Under the pieces are notes generated by a model. That model was not told the DNA's origin. It worked only from the letters and a program-made list of their open reading frames with translations, and did not search any database. A program made the translations under genes and the position numbers. A stretch of DNA of 64,000 nucleotides from Cordia subcordata (taxonomy: Eukaryota; Streptophyta; Magnoliopsida; Boraginales; Cordiaceae), in NCBI GenBank assembly GCA_028554755.1, contig JAPTOF010000015.1:9900501-9964500 (forward strand), in the 5' to 3' direction. Below, in pieces: positions 35,840 through 48,139 of this stretch (position 1 is its first letter; each line of letters opens with the position of its first letter).

Positions 35840-36185
35840 GAAGGGTCATGTTTGGTAAATAAGACTTTGGGATGATTAAACTTTACAATTAATTAGCATA
35901 GCCAAACAAAATCTTATTTTAAATTGGTAAGGGGTGTGTTTGGCAAATAGTCCTTTTGGGATACTTAGGCTTTTGTTATATATAACCGCGACCAAACAAG
36001 GCCCTTGTGTTTTAAGCTAGAAAGGGCTACGTTTGACAAAATTTAGTTTCTTTAGCTTTTTGGTGTTTGGATTATTTGTATAACCAAACAGAGCTCTTAT
36101 TTTTAAGTTGAGAAGGTCTTGTTTGGCTAAAGATTTTTCTTACCAAAGACATAACATTGCATATTTTATATTTACCAAACAATGC
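35840..36185. repeat. Tandem array of roughly 90-bp GTTTGG...CCAAACA units
   Basis: Four imperfect units start near 35847, 35931, 36029 and 36117. Each carries a GTTTGGCAAATAG-like start and an ACCAAACA-like reverse complement about 60 bp later. They look like small MITE-type hairpins amplified in tandem in the Copia leader. Confidence 0.6.
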
Positions 36186-39100
36186 CTTTGCTACTATGGA
36201 ATCAAATTTAATTTAAAATGTTAAATTTTGTGTGTGTATATATATAATTAGTCTTTTGAGAGGGGGAAAAAAACCATCATGGCCGAGTTTTTTTTTTCCT
36301 CTTTTGGTCATCCATTATTATATAAATAAATATATATACATATGATATATGTATTTGGGGCTCGATAAAAATAATATTAATAATAATAATAATAATTAAT
36401 TATTATTATTAGTTTCGTTTTTTAATTCTCAGTTTGATTGTATATTGGCAAACTGAAATATTTTGTTATGCCCTAAGATACGTCATTAATGGTGACATGT
36501 TCTTGCAATGAATATTTTATAATTATTGCTTATGTCATATTCCTTTTAAAGTATTAAATTAATTAATATATCATTAATTGATTTACTATAACGAGTCATT
36601 AGGGCACTTTGAAGTGTAGTGCCATCATCTTTTTGCTTTTGCAAATGTAATAGAATTCTATTGCTAAGGGAGTTGCCATTGGATCAAGTTAATATTTGGT
36701 TTTGGCACCAGTAACAATTGTTTTAGCTTTGTTATGAAAATAAATTTAATTAAACATTGAAATTTTATGTTTTTCTCTATGGCAATTTCTGTATTTTATA
36801 AATAAAAATTTGATCTAGAAGTTTTCTTTAGCCTCTGAATTTAATGAAAATATTTATTTTCTTTATTCAATTTGAAATTTTATATATCTCCTATTGCTAG
36901 ATTATTCATATGTGCTCATGAAATTTGTTGAAGAATGCAATTTTAAATTGATCATAGAAACATGTCATATTGAGTTGTTTCATATTGTGTGGTCAATCGC
37001 ATACATAGCATTTTGTGATTAAAGTTAAGCATTAATTATTCCCAATAAGTTGATAGCATAGATTTAAGTAGGCAAATTTACCAAAGTGATTTGCTCAATT
37101 AAATATATGGCTTTTCTCGTTTTGTTTGGGAAACTATTATGGTAAAGTGCACAATGTTCTCCCAAAGGAGATCATTATATGGCTTTAGCCCAATAGCATA
37201 AACATAAAGTATGGACCAAGATTACAATGCTGCTGGGGAGTTCAATTGCCCAAAGGTGGTTGACTTTTTTTTTTAGTGAGGTGATCTTATATGTATTACT
37301 TTATGTTAAAAGAGCGCTTATTTACATGTTGCATTATTTGCCCAAAGGCAGATATGACAACGATGTGCTTGGACTCTTTTGTTTATAATGCTTACTCTTG
37401 TAATATAGTATATACACATAATGTTTATTGATATTGCATTCTTTTCTTGGATTGTTTCATTTGTTTTGAACAATCATTACTTAGATGTCTTGAATAGATA
37501 AAACCATTATGAAATGAAAGCAAATATTGGGTTTTATCTGAGTATAGTCAATACTGACTTGACATTACATTTGATGTACATGTCGTTTTGGTCGATAAAA
37601 ATGGTGATAAAGAAAGGGAAATATAATTGGCAATAGGAGAGGTCTAACTGTTTTACTTAATGACTATGAAGAGACCATAACTGAGTATTTATTGAATGAC
37701 TTGTCTTGAACTAAGAATGTAAAAGAACTCTTAATAGCTATAGGAGAGAAATACCAAGGAATCTTAGAATATTGATAACCAAAAATTACCCGTTATGTTA
37801 TTAAGGAAAACAAAATTAAGGGTAGAAACCCAAAGGTTGTATATTTTGTTTCCAATCTTAAGCCCTATTCTTATAACGTTAGTACCTCGAATTTTAAGGG
37901 TCATGTTCCTAAGAGAGGTCATAGTTTTAAAAAGGGTGGTAAAGCTCAGATCTAGATTGTAGATTAAAATCACAATGTAAGAGGTCCCAATTCTGCTATC
38001 AGTAAGTTTGATAAGAACTCTTACTTTTGTAAGGTTATAAAAGAGCTCATTGCACAAGTTCAATTTTGGTTAAATAAAGAGAAAATTGATGAGAGGCAAG
38101 TGGATTAGAGTCTTACATTAGGACTGTTAGTCTGTATTTAAATGACCAAGTACAATTATTTTTCAATTCCAAAATTATTGGTGAATGTGTTTTATCAAAT
38201 GGTTTATACCAACTATGTTTATTCCTAAGAAGTTCTCATGACTCTTTTCATATAGAAAATTTTGCTTCTAAAAGTAGTTTTAATTATAAGAAAATTTTCT
38301 TTGCTATGGCATAAAATGTTAGGTTATATTTCTAAGGAAAGAGTTGAAAGACTCATTAACAGTGAGATTTTACCTTCTCTAAATTTTTGATAATCTTGAA
38401 ACTTATATTGGATGCAAAAGAGGTAAGTGCACTAAAGTTAAAAGAAATATGATACCTGCAATTTTGCCTTTTAGAAATGATAAACATAGATACTACGGGA
38501 CCTTATTCTGTTATATTGTGTGGTAACAAATATTTTGTTACATTTATTGATGATTTTTTCTCGTTATAGATACATCTATCTAATTAAAAAGAAATCTGAA
38601 GCTATTGAGAAATTTAAAATTTTTAAGACAAAGGTAGAAAAATAACTTAGGAAAGTTATCAAAATTGTTGGATCTGACGGAAAAGGTGAGTACTATGGTA
38701 GGCTTGGATCTCCGAACATTATATAGGGTTGTTCACCCAGTACTTATAAATTTATGGGATTATTGCCTAGTATACTATGTCTAGTATCCTTGAGTAAAAT
38801 GGTATGAATGAATGGTGAAAATGCACCTTTACGAATATAATAAGGAGTATGATGAGTGTTACTGACCTAGTAGAGTACCTTTGCAGCGAAGCCATTAAAA
38901 TTTCTTGTTAAATACTTAACCATGTTCCCAATAAGTTTGTCCCTAAGGCTCTTTTTTTGAATTTTGGTTAGGGAGAAAACCCAATTTGACTGATTTTCGA
39001 GTTGGGGTTGTCCTACTTAGGTAAGGATTTTCAAATAAGAAAACTACTAAACCTAAGACTATTCGTTGTTTCATTGGGTATTTGGCTCATTTTAATGATA

Positions 39101-41160
39101 TATGTTTTACTCTCCTATATGTGTTTCTAAGATTGTCAAATCTCAAATGCCCAAATTCTTATAAATGGATGTTGGTAATGTTGTATGTTTTTAACCTACT
39201 ATTGAGGATAATGATAGAGAAATTGTCTCATTTCCACTACTAGTAAGTAGTCAGGCTGGTACTCTACTCATATTGAGAGATAAGATATTAGTGGGTACCC
39301 TATAGTAGATGATGATGTTACAGCTAATGTCAATCTACATGTTGAGATCTCACAGCCTTATGAGATTAATGGTAAACAACATTTAAAAGGTCCATTAGAG
39401 AAAGAAGACATTCTATAATGATTATCTCATTTACATGCTACAAGATATGAGATGCAACCTATGATGAAAATAAATGTAGGAATTTGTTGATCTTCTTAAA
39501 GGAGATAATCTTATTAGTTGTAAAAGGGTCTTTAAGGCCAAGAGAGATCTCATAGAGAAGATTGAGAGGCCAAAGGTGAGATTAGTTACAAAAGGCTTTA
39601 CCCAAAAAAAAAATATAGATTACAACGAAATCTTTTTCACATGTTTCTACAAAATATTCTTTGAGCTATTAATGGCTCCTATGGATGTGAAAATAGTTTT
39701 CTTCAATAGTGATATATATCAATAAGTTTACATGAAATAGCCCGAGGGTTTACCATTACTGGTAAGGATGATATTACTTGTAGACTTAGAAAATCCATTT
39801 ATGGTTTTGAATCAGGCCTCGAGATAATGAATATTTGAAGTTTGATGAAATGGTAACTTCATATTATTTGGAGGAAAATAGAGTTGATCCACGTATATAC
39901 TTCAAGATCAGTGGGAGTAAATTTGTCCTCCTAATATTGCAAATTGATGATATTTTGCTAGTTATATATGACTTGGGTGTGCTCCATTAGACTAAACAAT
40001 TTTTTACTTAAGGCTTTCGATATGAAAGATCTTGAGGATGCTTCTTTTGTTCTTGGTACTAAGTTTTATTGAAATAGGTCTCTTGGAATTTTTGAAACTT
40101 TTACAAAATCTTACATTGATTGAGTTTTCAGAACTTTTTTGGTGTAAAGGGTTGTAAGTCTTGTGTGCATTTATTGTAAAAGGTGATCAACTCAAATTGA
40201 AGCAATATCCTCAAAATGATATAGAGAGGGATTCTATAAAAGATATACCTTGTGCTAGTACTATTGAGAGCCTGTTGTATGATCTAGTATGCACTAGACT
40301 TGATATTACTTTTACGATAAGAGCTTTGGTTGATAATAAATCCTGGAATGAATTATTAGGTTGTTGCTAATTAGGTAATAAAATACCTACAAAAGACAAA
40401 AAATTATACGCTTGTTGCTATAAAGTAGATTATCTAAAGTTGGTTGGATATTCTAACTCTGACTATGTTGGATACGCAAATGGTTGAAAATTTACTTTTG
40501 GGTATATCTTTGTGTTAGCTGGAAGGGCCATGTCTTGGAAGAGTGCAAAATAACAGCTTAATACCTCTTCAACTATATGAATTTGTGGCTTGTTATGATG
40601 CCTCATCTCCTGCTATATGTTGTAAGAACATGATATCTAGTTTGAGAATTATAACTTCTGTTCCTAGATCTATTAAGATCTATTGTGATAATAGAGTTAT
40701 TCTACTCTTAAAGAATAATAAGAAAATTGAAGCTTGCAAGTATATAGATATCAAATTCTTAGTAGTCAGAGACTTTGTCAAAAATGATGGCATTCATATA
40801 GAACGAATTGCTAGTGATGATGTATTAATTGACTCCTCATCCAAGGGTCTTTGACTTATGATTTTTGTGAAACATGTTAGGAATATGAGTATTTTACAAT
40901 CTTGTTGATGCTATTGTCTAGTGGGAGCTTTATATCATCATATACTGTTGGATGTTCCCATTTTTTAATGTTTTGCTTTGCACATTAGTGCATTCATACA
41001 ATAGCATATTGGTTTATGGTTTATAACATAATTGTATATTGTGATTACTCATATTTATGTTTTTTTGAGGATCTTATGTTTGGTATTCATTGCGATAAGA
41101 TCCCTTATTGAGTTTAATATCTCCATAAGGACACATTTTGATTGGAGATATGTATTCTTA

Positions 41161-41305
41161 CCTCTGGCATGTTGATCGCCGTTTTGTGAGGTTAAGAATA
41201 ATCTATCCTCTGGCTTATTGAATGCCATTTTGTGAGGATATGTGTTCTTTCCTCTAACATATTGAACGCTATTTTGTGAGGATAAGAATAATATATTTCT
41301 CTTGC
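41161..41305. repeat. Three roughly 46-bp tandem units near the Copia 3' end
   Basis: Units contain CCTCTGGCATGTTGATCGCC, CTCTGGCTTATTGAATGCC and CTCTAACATATTGAACGCT, each followed by TTTTGTGAGG. Confidence 0.75.
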
Positions 41306-41628
41306 TTTAAAATGCTGATATTGGAGAAATCATGTGGAGGACTGATAAAGAAATAACACATTTTGATCACACATTGGTGCTAGTTTCTTGCTACGCTGTC
41401 GTATGTTTGGTCCATGACAATAAGGTTGGATGACATTTGTGACCATGGAAAGTCTTGTGTCAATAAGGAACACTATGACTTCTATGATTCGATGTTTGAC
41501 AATCCTATTAGTCCGGAGATGCGTTCGAAGTGTAATATTGTGAATCATAATATTTTTAAAAAAATTGTGGCCACATTCTGTTTCCTATTCAGCCTAATAA
41601 ATATTTTTCTTAAAAATTTTGAAAAACA

Positions 41629-41752
41629 AATAACATATAGGTTAAGTAATCATGCATGAAAATAACTTAAATGACCTCTTCATGGCCCTATCATTGGATT
41701 TATTCAATAGGTTACACTACACTTTATCTTGATGGCAAGTTTTAGTTCGTAT
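41629..41752. repeat. Direct repeat flanking the Copia element, right copy
   Basis: Second copy of the 34713-34838 repeat, including TAATCATGCATGAAAATAAC. It contains the beginning of ABCB exon 1 (-), cut before the LGSMGAMGDG part. Confidence 0.85.
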
Positions 41753-43318
41753 TCGACAATAACTTTTGGAGTAGCTTTTAGCTTTTTGACCAAGTCAAAG
41801 AGCTATTTTATTAAAGGAGTCTTGTTTGGTAAATTAACTTTTTCATATTGACTTTTAACGTCTCGATTAGCGTTTTTCAAAAGCTAAAAATTTTATCATT
41901 TCAAGTAACTTTTAGGTTTTCATTTTTCTTTTTGGCAATTCTACCTTTTGTTCTTTTTCTTTTGGACAATTTTACTCTTTCTCTAATCTCGCTCTATATT
42001 TTTATCTTTTCTTTCACAAATAAAAGTAAAAAAAATATAAAAATGAATTTAAAATTCTATCTAATGAACATATACTAAAAAGTATAAGTTTTATTAGTTC
42101 ATTTCTTTGACAAAATAAAATTTGAATATATTAAAATTAATTTTTAAAATATTGATGCAAATGTTTATAAAAAACTTAGTCATATTTGAATATTAAAATA
42201 TTATTATAAAAAATAAATGTCTAACTATAAAATACATCATCTTACTCTTATAATAGTAATAATAAAACATAGATCAATGATTGATACTTGATAATGACTG
42301 TGTAATTAGCAGAATTAGCAAGCTTTATTTTACTTTACTACGATATAAAAAAAAGAATAGTCTACCTTCCTTCTTGGTACAAACGGCAACGTTTTACCAC
42401 ACGACATTTGATTCCCTTTTCCACTAAAAAAACATCGTTTTCTCTACGGACGTCACATTTGATCTTGCATTCCTTGTTGTTGCATTCCTTGGCACATCGC
42501 GTTTAACGTGTACAAACAATGGCAAAAGGGTAAGAAAATTTGTAGTCAAGAAACATTTATCTGATTTTTCTATGGTTTTGGGTTTCTGTGGTGATCAAGG
42601 TGGTGTTTTTTGGGTTGGGTTTGGTGGATTTGGAATGGGTGGTTCTAGATTTGACATGTAGATACATGAGGTTGCCCACAAGTTCACCTATGGAGGAGCA
42701 CCAATAAAATCATCAGGTTATGTTTCTTTGTTGAAAATATTGGCTATCTATTATGTAAGAATTCCATGGAATTGTCTGTTCGCATTTTCTGCATTTGGAA
42801 ATTTTATGGCAATAGAATGTTGTTGAAGAGTTAATTCCAGTTCTCTTCTTTATTCCAAAGGAAAAAGATAGCTATACCTTTCCTTATTTGGTCTTAATGG
42901 CTGGTGTACTTGCAATTAATTTAAATGATCTTCTTTGCTTGTAATAAGTCTTCTTGTTTGGGGTATGATTGATGCCTGTACAAGTGATACCACAAGGAAA
43001 AAGAGTCCGATGGTCGCTTTAGAATGTTGTCGAGGCCTTGCCCTATTTTTCTTCTCCTCCCTGTATCTTTACATTGCCGGCTTTAATTTTCCCAAATTCC
43101 TTTCCTATCCTGGGTTGCAGAAAAGAGTGTATCGTTCTCTAGGAACAAAAAAACACTTGTGAAAAAAACTCAAGCTCAAACGGAACATATCTTTCCATTG
43201 TAAATATAGGTTCTGAAGAATGGTTACTAAATTAGCTCTATGTGTTGTTAATTTGAACTTTTGCTGATCTATTATTTTCTTAGAAAATAATGAACATTTT
43301 CTAATCTTGTTGGCAGTG
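41753..43318. other. Spacer without a confirmed gene
   Basis: 41760-42360 is AT-rich repeat-like sequence. An ATG-GAG-GAG start near 42690 would fit NRPE1 exon 1 but meets a stop within a few codons. The open frame at 42935-43162 was not recognised and may be intronic to the former NRPE1 gene. Confidence 0.4.
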
Positions 43319-43777
43319 AATCATCATCCATCAGTGGCTACCCAATCTCTCATGCAAGCCAACTCTCAAATCCTTTCCATTGTCTTTCCCTTGAAGTTGG
43401 TAAATGTGAATCTTGTGGTACTAGTGAGCTTGGGCAATGTGAAAGTATGAAATTGTTCAATGGATCGAGCTATTTAATTTTATTCCAGGAGCAAAGAGCA
43501 TATTGAACTCAACAATTATCTTTAATAGATAATGTTACCTCATAATTTTGCTACTGAATTGAGATGATATGCTTTTCTCCTCCCTCATATTGATTGCTTA
43601 CCTTACAAATCATTTTGGATATTGAATTGTTGATTCCAATATACCATCCAAATCATGTTGGTCACTTATAAGAATGCTGAGTTCGATATGGTTGAAGTGT
43701 TTGAAAATGACGAAGACAAAGATGCTTTCTCCTATAATATCTTTAAACAGGAAGGCCTTTATCTCGTCATATGTGAT
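43319..43777 (+). pseudogene. NRPE1 (RNA polymerase V largest subunit) pseudogene, 5' part
   Basis: First block (43320-43444) reads SISGYPISHASQLSNPF, then EVGKCESCGTSELGQCE, the start of the N-terminal zinc-binding clamp region of NRPE1/NRPD1. The second block (from about 43610) continues with HFGY, ELLIPIYHPNHVGHL and, after a stop, KCLKMTKTK, the expected next exon. Damage: the second block lacks a normal AG acceptor, has a 2-base deletion after HFGY and an in-frame stop. A hAT element is inserted at 43786. The downstream catalytic exons are not in the window. NRPE1 is the RNA polymerase V subunit of RNA-directed DNA methylation; this copy cannot make one. NRPE1 rather than NRPD1 is inferred from the wording of the motif. 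Confidence 0.8.
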
Positions 43778-43785
43778 ATCATATG

Positions 43786-44530
43786 TAGGGTTGTGCATTA
43801 TTCGGGGAAATTCGATTACTGACCTAAAATTTCGGGTTCAGGGAAATCGGGTTTGGAGAAATGGGGAACGGGGAAAAAATTATCGGGGATGGGGAAAAAT
43901 ATTAGGGAATCGGGTTGGGGAACGGTATAATTTTTTTTATTTGGGGAATCCCCAAAAACCCGAACTACTTTTATTTATATATATATATATATATTTAATA
44001 CATATTATATATTATATTTGGTTTTTTAATAAATATATTTAATGCATATTATATATTATATTTGATTTTTTATTTCTTAGACATATCAAAGTGAGCATTG
44101 AACTAACAAAAAAAATAACTAAGATTTGAAGGTTCATGGAGTAACGGAGAATGGAGATGAATGGTTATCGGCAACTTGTAAAATAATGTTTTTCATTTAT
44201 GCTTTGGACTTTTATTTATGCTATGGTTGACTGATTATGACTTATGAGAGTATGGTCTATGTACTTTATTTACATTGTGGTTTAAAACCATGGTTTATAT
44301 ACTTTATTTATGTTGTAGTTTGAAGCTATCGTCTATATAGTGAATTATGATGGCATATTTTCGGGGATTCTCCGATCCCCGTTCATTTTTCTCCATTCCC
44401 CAATTCCCCAAAGTGTATTCCCCATTGGTGAATTGGGGCGGGGAACGGAACACAAGTCCTTCCCCAAATATTAATTCAGGGAAAAAAAATTATGTTGATT
44501 GGGGCGGGGAATCCCCAATGAACACCCCTA
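43786..44530. mobile_element. Non-autonomous hAT transposon, 745 bp
   Basis: Termini: left TAGGGTTGTGCATT, right inverted TAGGGGTGTTCATT. The flanks carry a perfect 8-bp target duplication ATCATATG (43778-43785 and 44531-44538), diagnostic of hAT. Subterminal regions are packed with GGGGAA/TTCCCC motifs in opposite orientations, probably transposase-binding repeats. No transposase frame. Confidence 0.9.
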
Positions 44531-44759
44531 ATCATATGTGCAACGCGAATTTGTTTCAGGGAAATAAATTTTATTTTTAAGTTTCCATCTTCTAGCATTA
44601 TAAATGGGATGTATAACAAATGCAAAAATGTAGTACGCTATTTAGGAAGCAACTTGTTTTGTTTGGTGAGAGAGTATTGGGTATAATGACCTTCTCAAGC
44701 AAGTTTTTAATGTAAATGTTTATACAACAGTCTGAATTTTATGTTTTTGGGTTGATTTC

Positions 44760-44954
44760 TATTGAAAGAAATAAGACATTAGAATTGAAGAGAATGATTT
44801 AATACATATTGTGTATTTGGCTTTATTTATAAGATACAAAGTTTTCTATTTCTCCACTTACCATAATAGAGAATTACCATAACTCTATTACCATAACTCT
44901 ATTGTCACAACTCTATTACCATAACTCTATTACCATATTTCTACTACTAACACT
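44760..44954 (-). repeat. Copia 3' LTR with 15-bp tandem units
   Basis: Starts TGTTAGTAGTAGAAATATGG on the minus strand directly after the polypurine tract. It contains about five copies of a TACCATAACTCTAT-type unit (44870-44942) and a TTATAAATAAAG TATA-like box. Confidence 0.75.
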
Positions 44955-46674
44955 CCCCCTCAAGTTGGAGCATAAATATCATGCGTGCCCAGCTTGTTAC
45001 AAATGTACTGTACACGAGGACCCCTTAAGGATTTAGTAAAGAGATTTGCTAATTAGTCATTTGATTTGACATGTGACGTAACAATCTCTTTAGCTAACAC
45101 TTTACTCCTTACAAAGTGACAATCAACTTCAATGTGCTTGGTCCTTTCATGGAAGACGGGATTGGTTGCAATATGCATTGCTGCTTGATTATCACATATT
45201 AACTTCATAGGCTGAGAACAATCTTCCCCAAGTTCCTTCAGCAAATGTTTCACCCAAATTATCTCACACACTGTAATGCCATAGCTCTATATTCAGATTC
45301 TGTACTTGAGCGGGCTACGACTGATTGTTTATTACTTTTCCAAGAGATGAGATTTCCGCCAACGAACACACAGTAGCCAGAGGTGGACCGCCTATCATTT
45401 GGACATCCTGCCTAATCTGCGTCAGAATAGCCAACAATGCTCATGCCTTCTCCTCTCTTTTTATATAGCAGCCCTATCTCTGGAGCATTCTTAATGTACT
45501 GTAGGATACGAATGACAGCATCCCAATGACTTTTTCGTGGTGAATTCAAGAATTGACTGACCACGCTCACTGCAAAGGAAATATCTGGGCGAGTTACAGT
45601 AAGATAATTCAGCTTGCCTACCAACCTTTTGTATCGTCCTGGATCTTTTAATGGATCCCCCTCATTTCGTAGACGTTTGACATTTGGGTCCATTGGTGAC
45701 TTACAAGGCTTGCACCCAAGCATTCCGGCTTTTGTCAACATATCAAGCACATATTTATGCTGAGAAATAAAAATACCTTGATCTGAACAGGCAACTTCAA
45801 TTTCAAGAAAGTAGTGCAATGATCCCAAGTCTTTTGTTTGGAAGTGCTGATGTAAACATGCCTTCAAGTCACATATACCTGTAAGATCATTGCCTGTTAT
45901 GATAATATTGTCAACATAAACAATTAGTAACAAACGTTTGCCAGTGGAGGTGTGTCGATAAAAGATCAAATGATCGACCCCACATCTTGATAATCCAAAC
46001 TTGATGACAACCTCACTGAATCGGCCAAACCATGCTCGAGGTAATTGTTTAAGACCATACAATAATTTCTTCAACCAACATACCTTACCAGACTCCCTCT
46101 GAGTAACAAACCCTGGTGGTTGCTCCATATATACTTCTTCTTCAAGTGAACCATTAAGGAAAGCATTTTTAATGTCAAGTTGATGAAGTGGCCACTCAAA
46201 CATAGCTGTAAGAGCAAGAACAATACGAACCGAAGGCATCTTAGCAACAGGGGAAAAGGTATCATCATAATCAACACCATAAACCTGTGTATATCCTTTT
46301 GCAACCAGGCGAGCCTTCAAGCGATCCACAGTTCCATCAGGAGAACACTTTACAGTATAGACCTAACGACAACCAACAACGGTCTTCCCAAGAGGTAGAT
46401 CTACCAAATCCCATGTATCATTAGTTTGTAAAGCCGACATCTCTTCCACCATTGCAGCATGCCAACCCGGATGACTAAGCGCCTTTATTACATTAGACGG
46501 GACAGACACAGACGAAAGGGAAGTAACAAACGACCGATACGAGGGTGACAGAGAATGATAGGAAACGAAATTAGATATCGGATGTTTAGTAGTACAAGAG
46601 CGAATACCTTTACGAAGTGCAATTGGAACATCCAAGTCAGAGGGTAGAGGAGACAAAGGATTCTACTACTAACA
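44760..46674 (-). mobile_element. Ty1/Copia element, internally deleted, with TSD
   Basis: A 5-bp target duplication ATTTC (44755-44759 and 46675-46679) brackets the element. On the minus strand only 14 bp of 5' LTR start (TGTTAGTAGTAGAA) remain, then the sequence jumps into pol. RT runs 46656-45700 (KARLVAKGYTQVYGVDYDDTF; LDIKNAFLNGSLEEEVYMEQ; LLYGLKQLPRAW). RNase H runs to about 45060 (IVGYSDAD, CDNQAAMHIA, HVRSK-like end). The catalytic RT box reads YVDN instead of YVDD. The polypurine tract (TGAGGGGGAG) and 3' LTR lie at 44960-44760. Gag, protease and integrase are deleted, and stops separate the blocks. Confidence 0.88.
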
Positions 46675-46679
46675 ATTTC

Positions 46680-47003
46680 ATAAACTTGATAACCTTTCTA
46701 ATTGAATTTTCTGTGAAGTACTTTCATGAAAACTTGCTACATGTACCCTTGAATTTTCTGTGAAGTACTTTCTGGAAAACATGCTATTTGTACCTTACCC
46801 ATGTTATTGATTTTCTCTTCATATTTCTGTTCTTGCACTACAGAGCCTAAATTTTGTAGTTGAGGGCTTAAACTTGAAGCTTGTTGACCGTTTGAAAGGT
46901 GCTTCTCACTTGGCAAGCAGTAAGCTACTTTTGTTCTTAATTTCCTGCATTTCTTTAACTTTTCTCCATGCCATTTTTGCAATTGACATTAATTCTTAAT
47001 TTT

Positions 47004-47056
<53 letters not shown>

Positions 47057-48139
47057 CTCTCTTTCTTTTGTATGATTTGTATATCTGCTAATAATATTGT
47101 TGTTTATATTGTTGGGATAAAGATACGCACACACAACAACACATGTTTCCTTTTTGTTTGTCAATAGCTGAAGTTTACATTCATTTGATTTGACCCCCTC
47201 TTTAGGTCCTCAACACCTTTTTTTGACATAAGAAGTTTTCATCAAATCACTAGAACCTGATATGGACTGGAAGGAGAGGTTTCTTGAGAGAATGCTTCCT
47301 ATTCACCCCCATTTCAACTAATGTCTTGGAGCTGAATATGGTTTTGTAGACAAAGAAAGAGAATGAATGTTTATGAACTATGTGGGGTGCTAGATGTTCA
47401 TCTTCTGCAAGAATTCTGACAGTGGGTCCACACCCTTCATTTTCTATCGTGATTTTGAAATATGGAGTTGAAAAGGGGAATTTGAGGTTTTCTTCATCCT
47501 TTTTTTCCCTTTTCTAAAGCTGTTAAAAGTTTGTTGCTTGAAGCCTTTTGTTGGCAAGAAAAGAGCAGAAGAGGGCCTTTCTCCTTACCCTTTTAGTCTG
47601 ATTGCTTCGTTTTCATTTATTTCTCTCTAATCCTTTCATCTCAACAAAGTTGCATAAACAAGGTTTTGATCTTTTAATGTAGAACCATTTCCTAGGTTTG
47701 TTTTGTTTCACCTAAGGTTGTATGCGTACATTGTAAATTTTGAATCATTTTAGGTGGAGTTCCCACTTTCTACAGTAAATTTGTTGTGTTTTTAGGCATT
47801 TTTATTCATATATATCTGGGTTGTGTTTGGAAGAATTGAGTTTTTTCTTTCCTCTTTTTAAGTTGCATAATAGTAAAAGTAGGTGCTAAGGTTTTCTTTT
47901 CCCAAAAAGGTCTCTTTCCGTCACACGCAAACATTGGGCTCCTATAGCAAAGGGCAAGCGAGACAGCATGATGGTCTGTGTGCTTGGTTTTACTATCTGC
48001 CACGTCAATCTTTTGCTCCTGCACTAGATCTTATCCCCTATTCTCCATAATAAATTCTCTGATAATTGTTCTCTTCTTATCTGGTGTGGTTGCCATGATC
48101 ATGATAAGAACTTTATGCATATATATTGCAAACTATTAC
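46680..48139. other. Spacer with one exon-like segment and (CT)n
   Basis: A 47-bp imperfect tandem duplication lies at 46702-46795 (TTGAATTTTCTGTGAAGTAC twice). At about 46844-46918 a block with AG and GT borders reads LNFVVEGLNLKLVDRLKGA on the plus strand. It looks like a real exon, but I do not recognise the protein, and no neighbouring exon was found. A long (CT)n microsatellite occupies 47010-47062. The remainder shows nothing identifiable. Confidence 0.4.

Larger units (their letters stand above)
35271..41628 (+). mobile_element. Heavily decayed Ty1/Copia element
   Basis: After a roughly 2.2-kb AT-rich leader, remnants appear in Copia order. Gag traces lie at 37480-38000. GAG-pre-integrase (HKMLGYISKERVERLIN) is at about 38310. 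Integrase (IDTTGPYS, then YFVTFIDDF) is at about 38490. RT begins near 39520 (KRVFKAKRDLIEKIERPK, VRLVTKGFTQK). RNase H runs from about 40440 (LVGYSNSDYVGYANG) to 40854 (ACKYIDIKFLVVRDFV). A polypurine-like CTAGTGGGAGC follows at 40918. Stops interrupt nearly every segment. The GAG-pre-integrase and RNase H style resembles the Angela lineage (inference). It is clearly much older than the SIRE element. Confidence 0.85.

Noticed and set aside
42935..43162. Open frame of 75 codons with hydrophobic stretches
   Set aside because: No recognised family and no splice partners; it may be intronic to the former NRPE1 gene.
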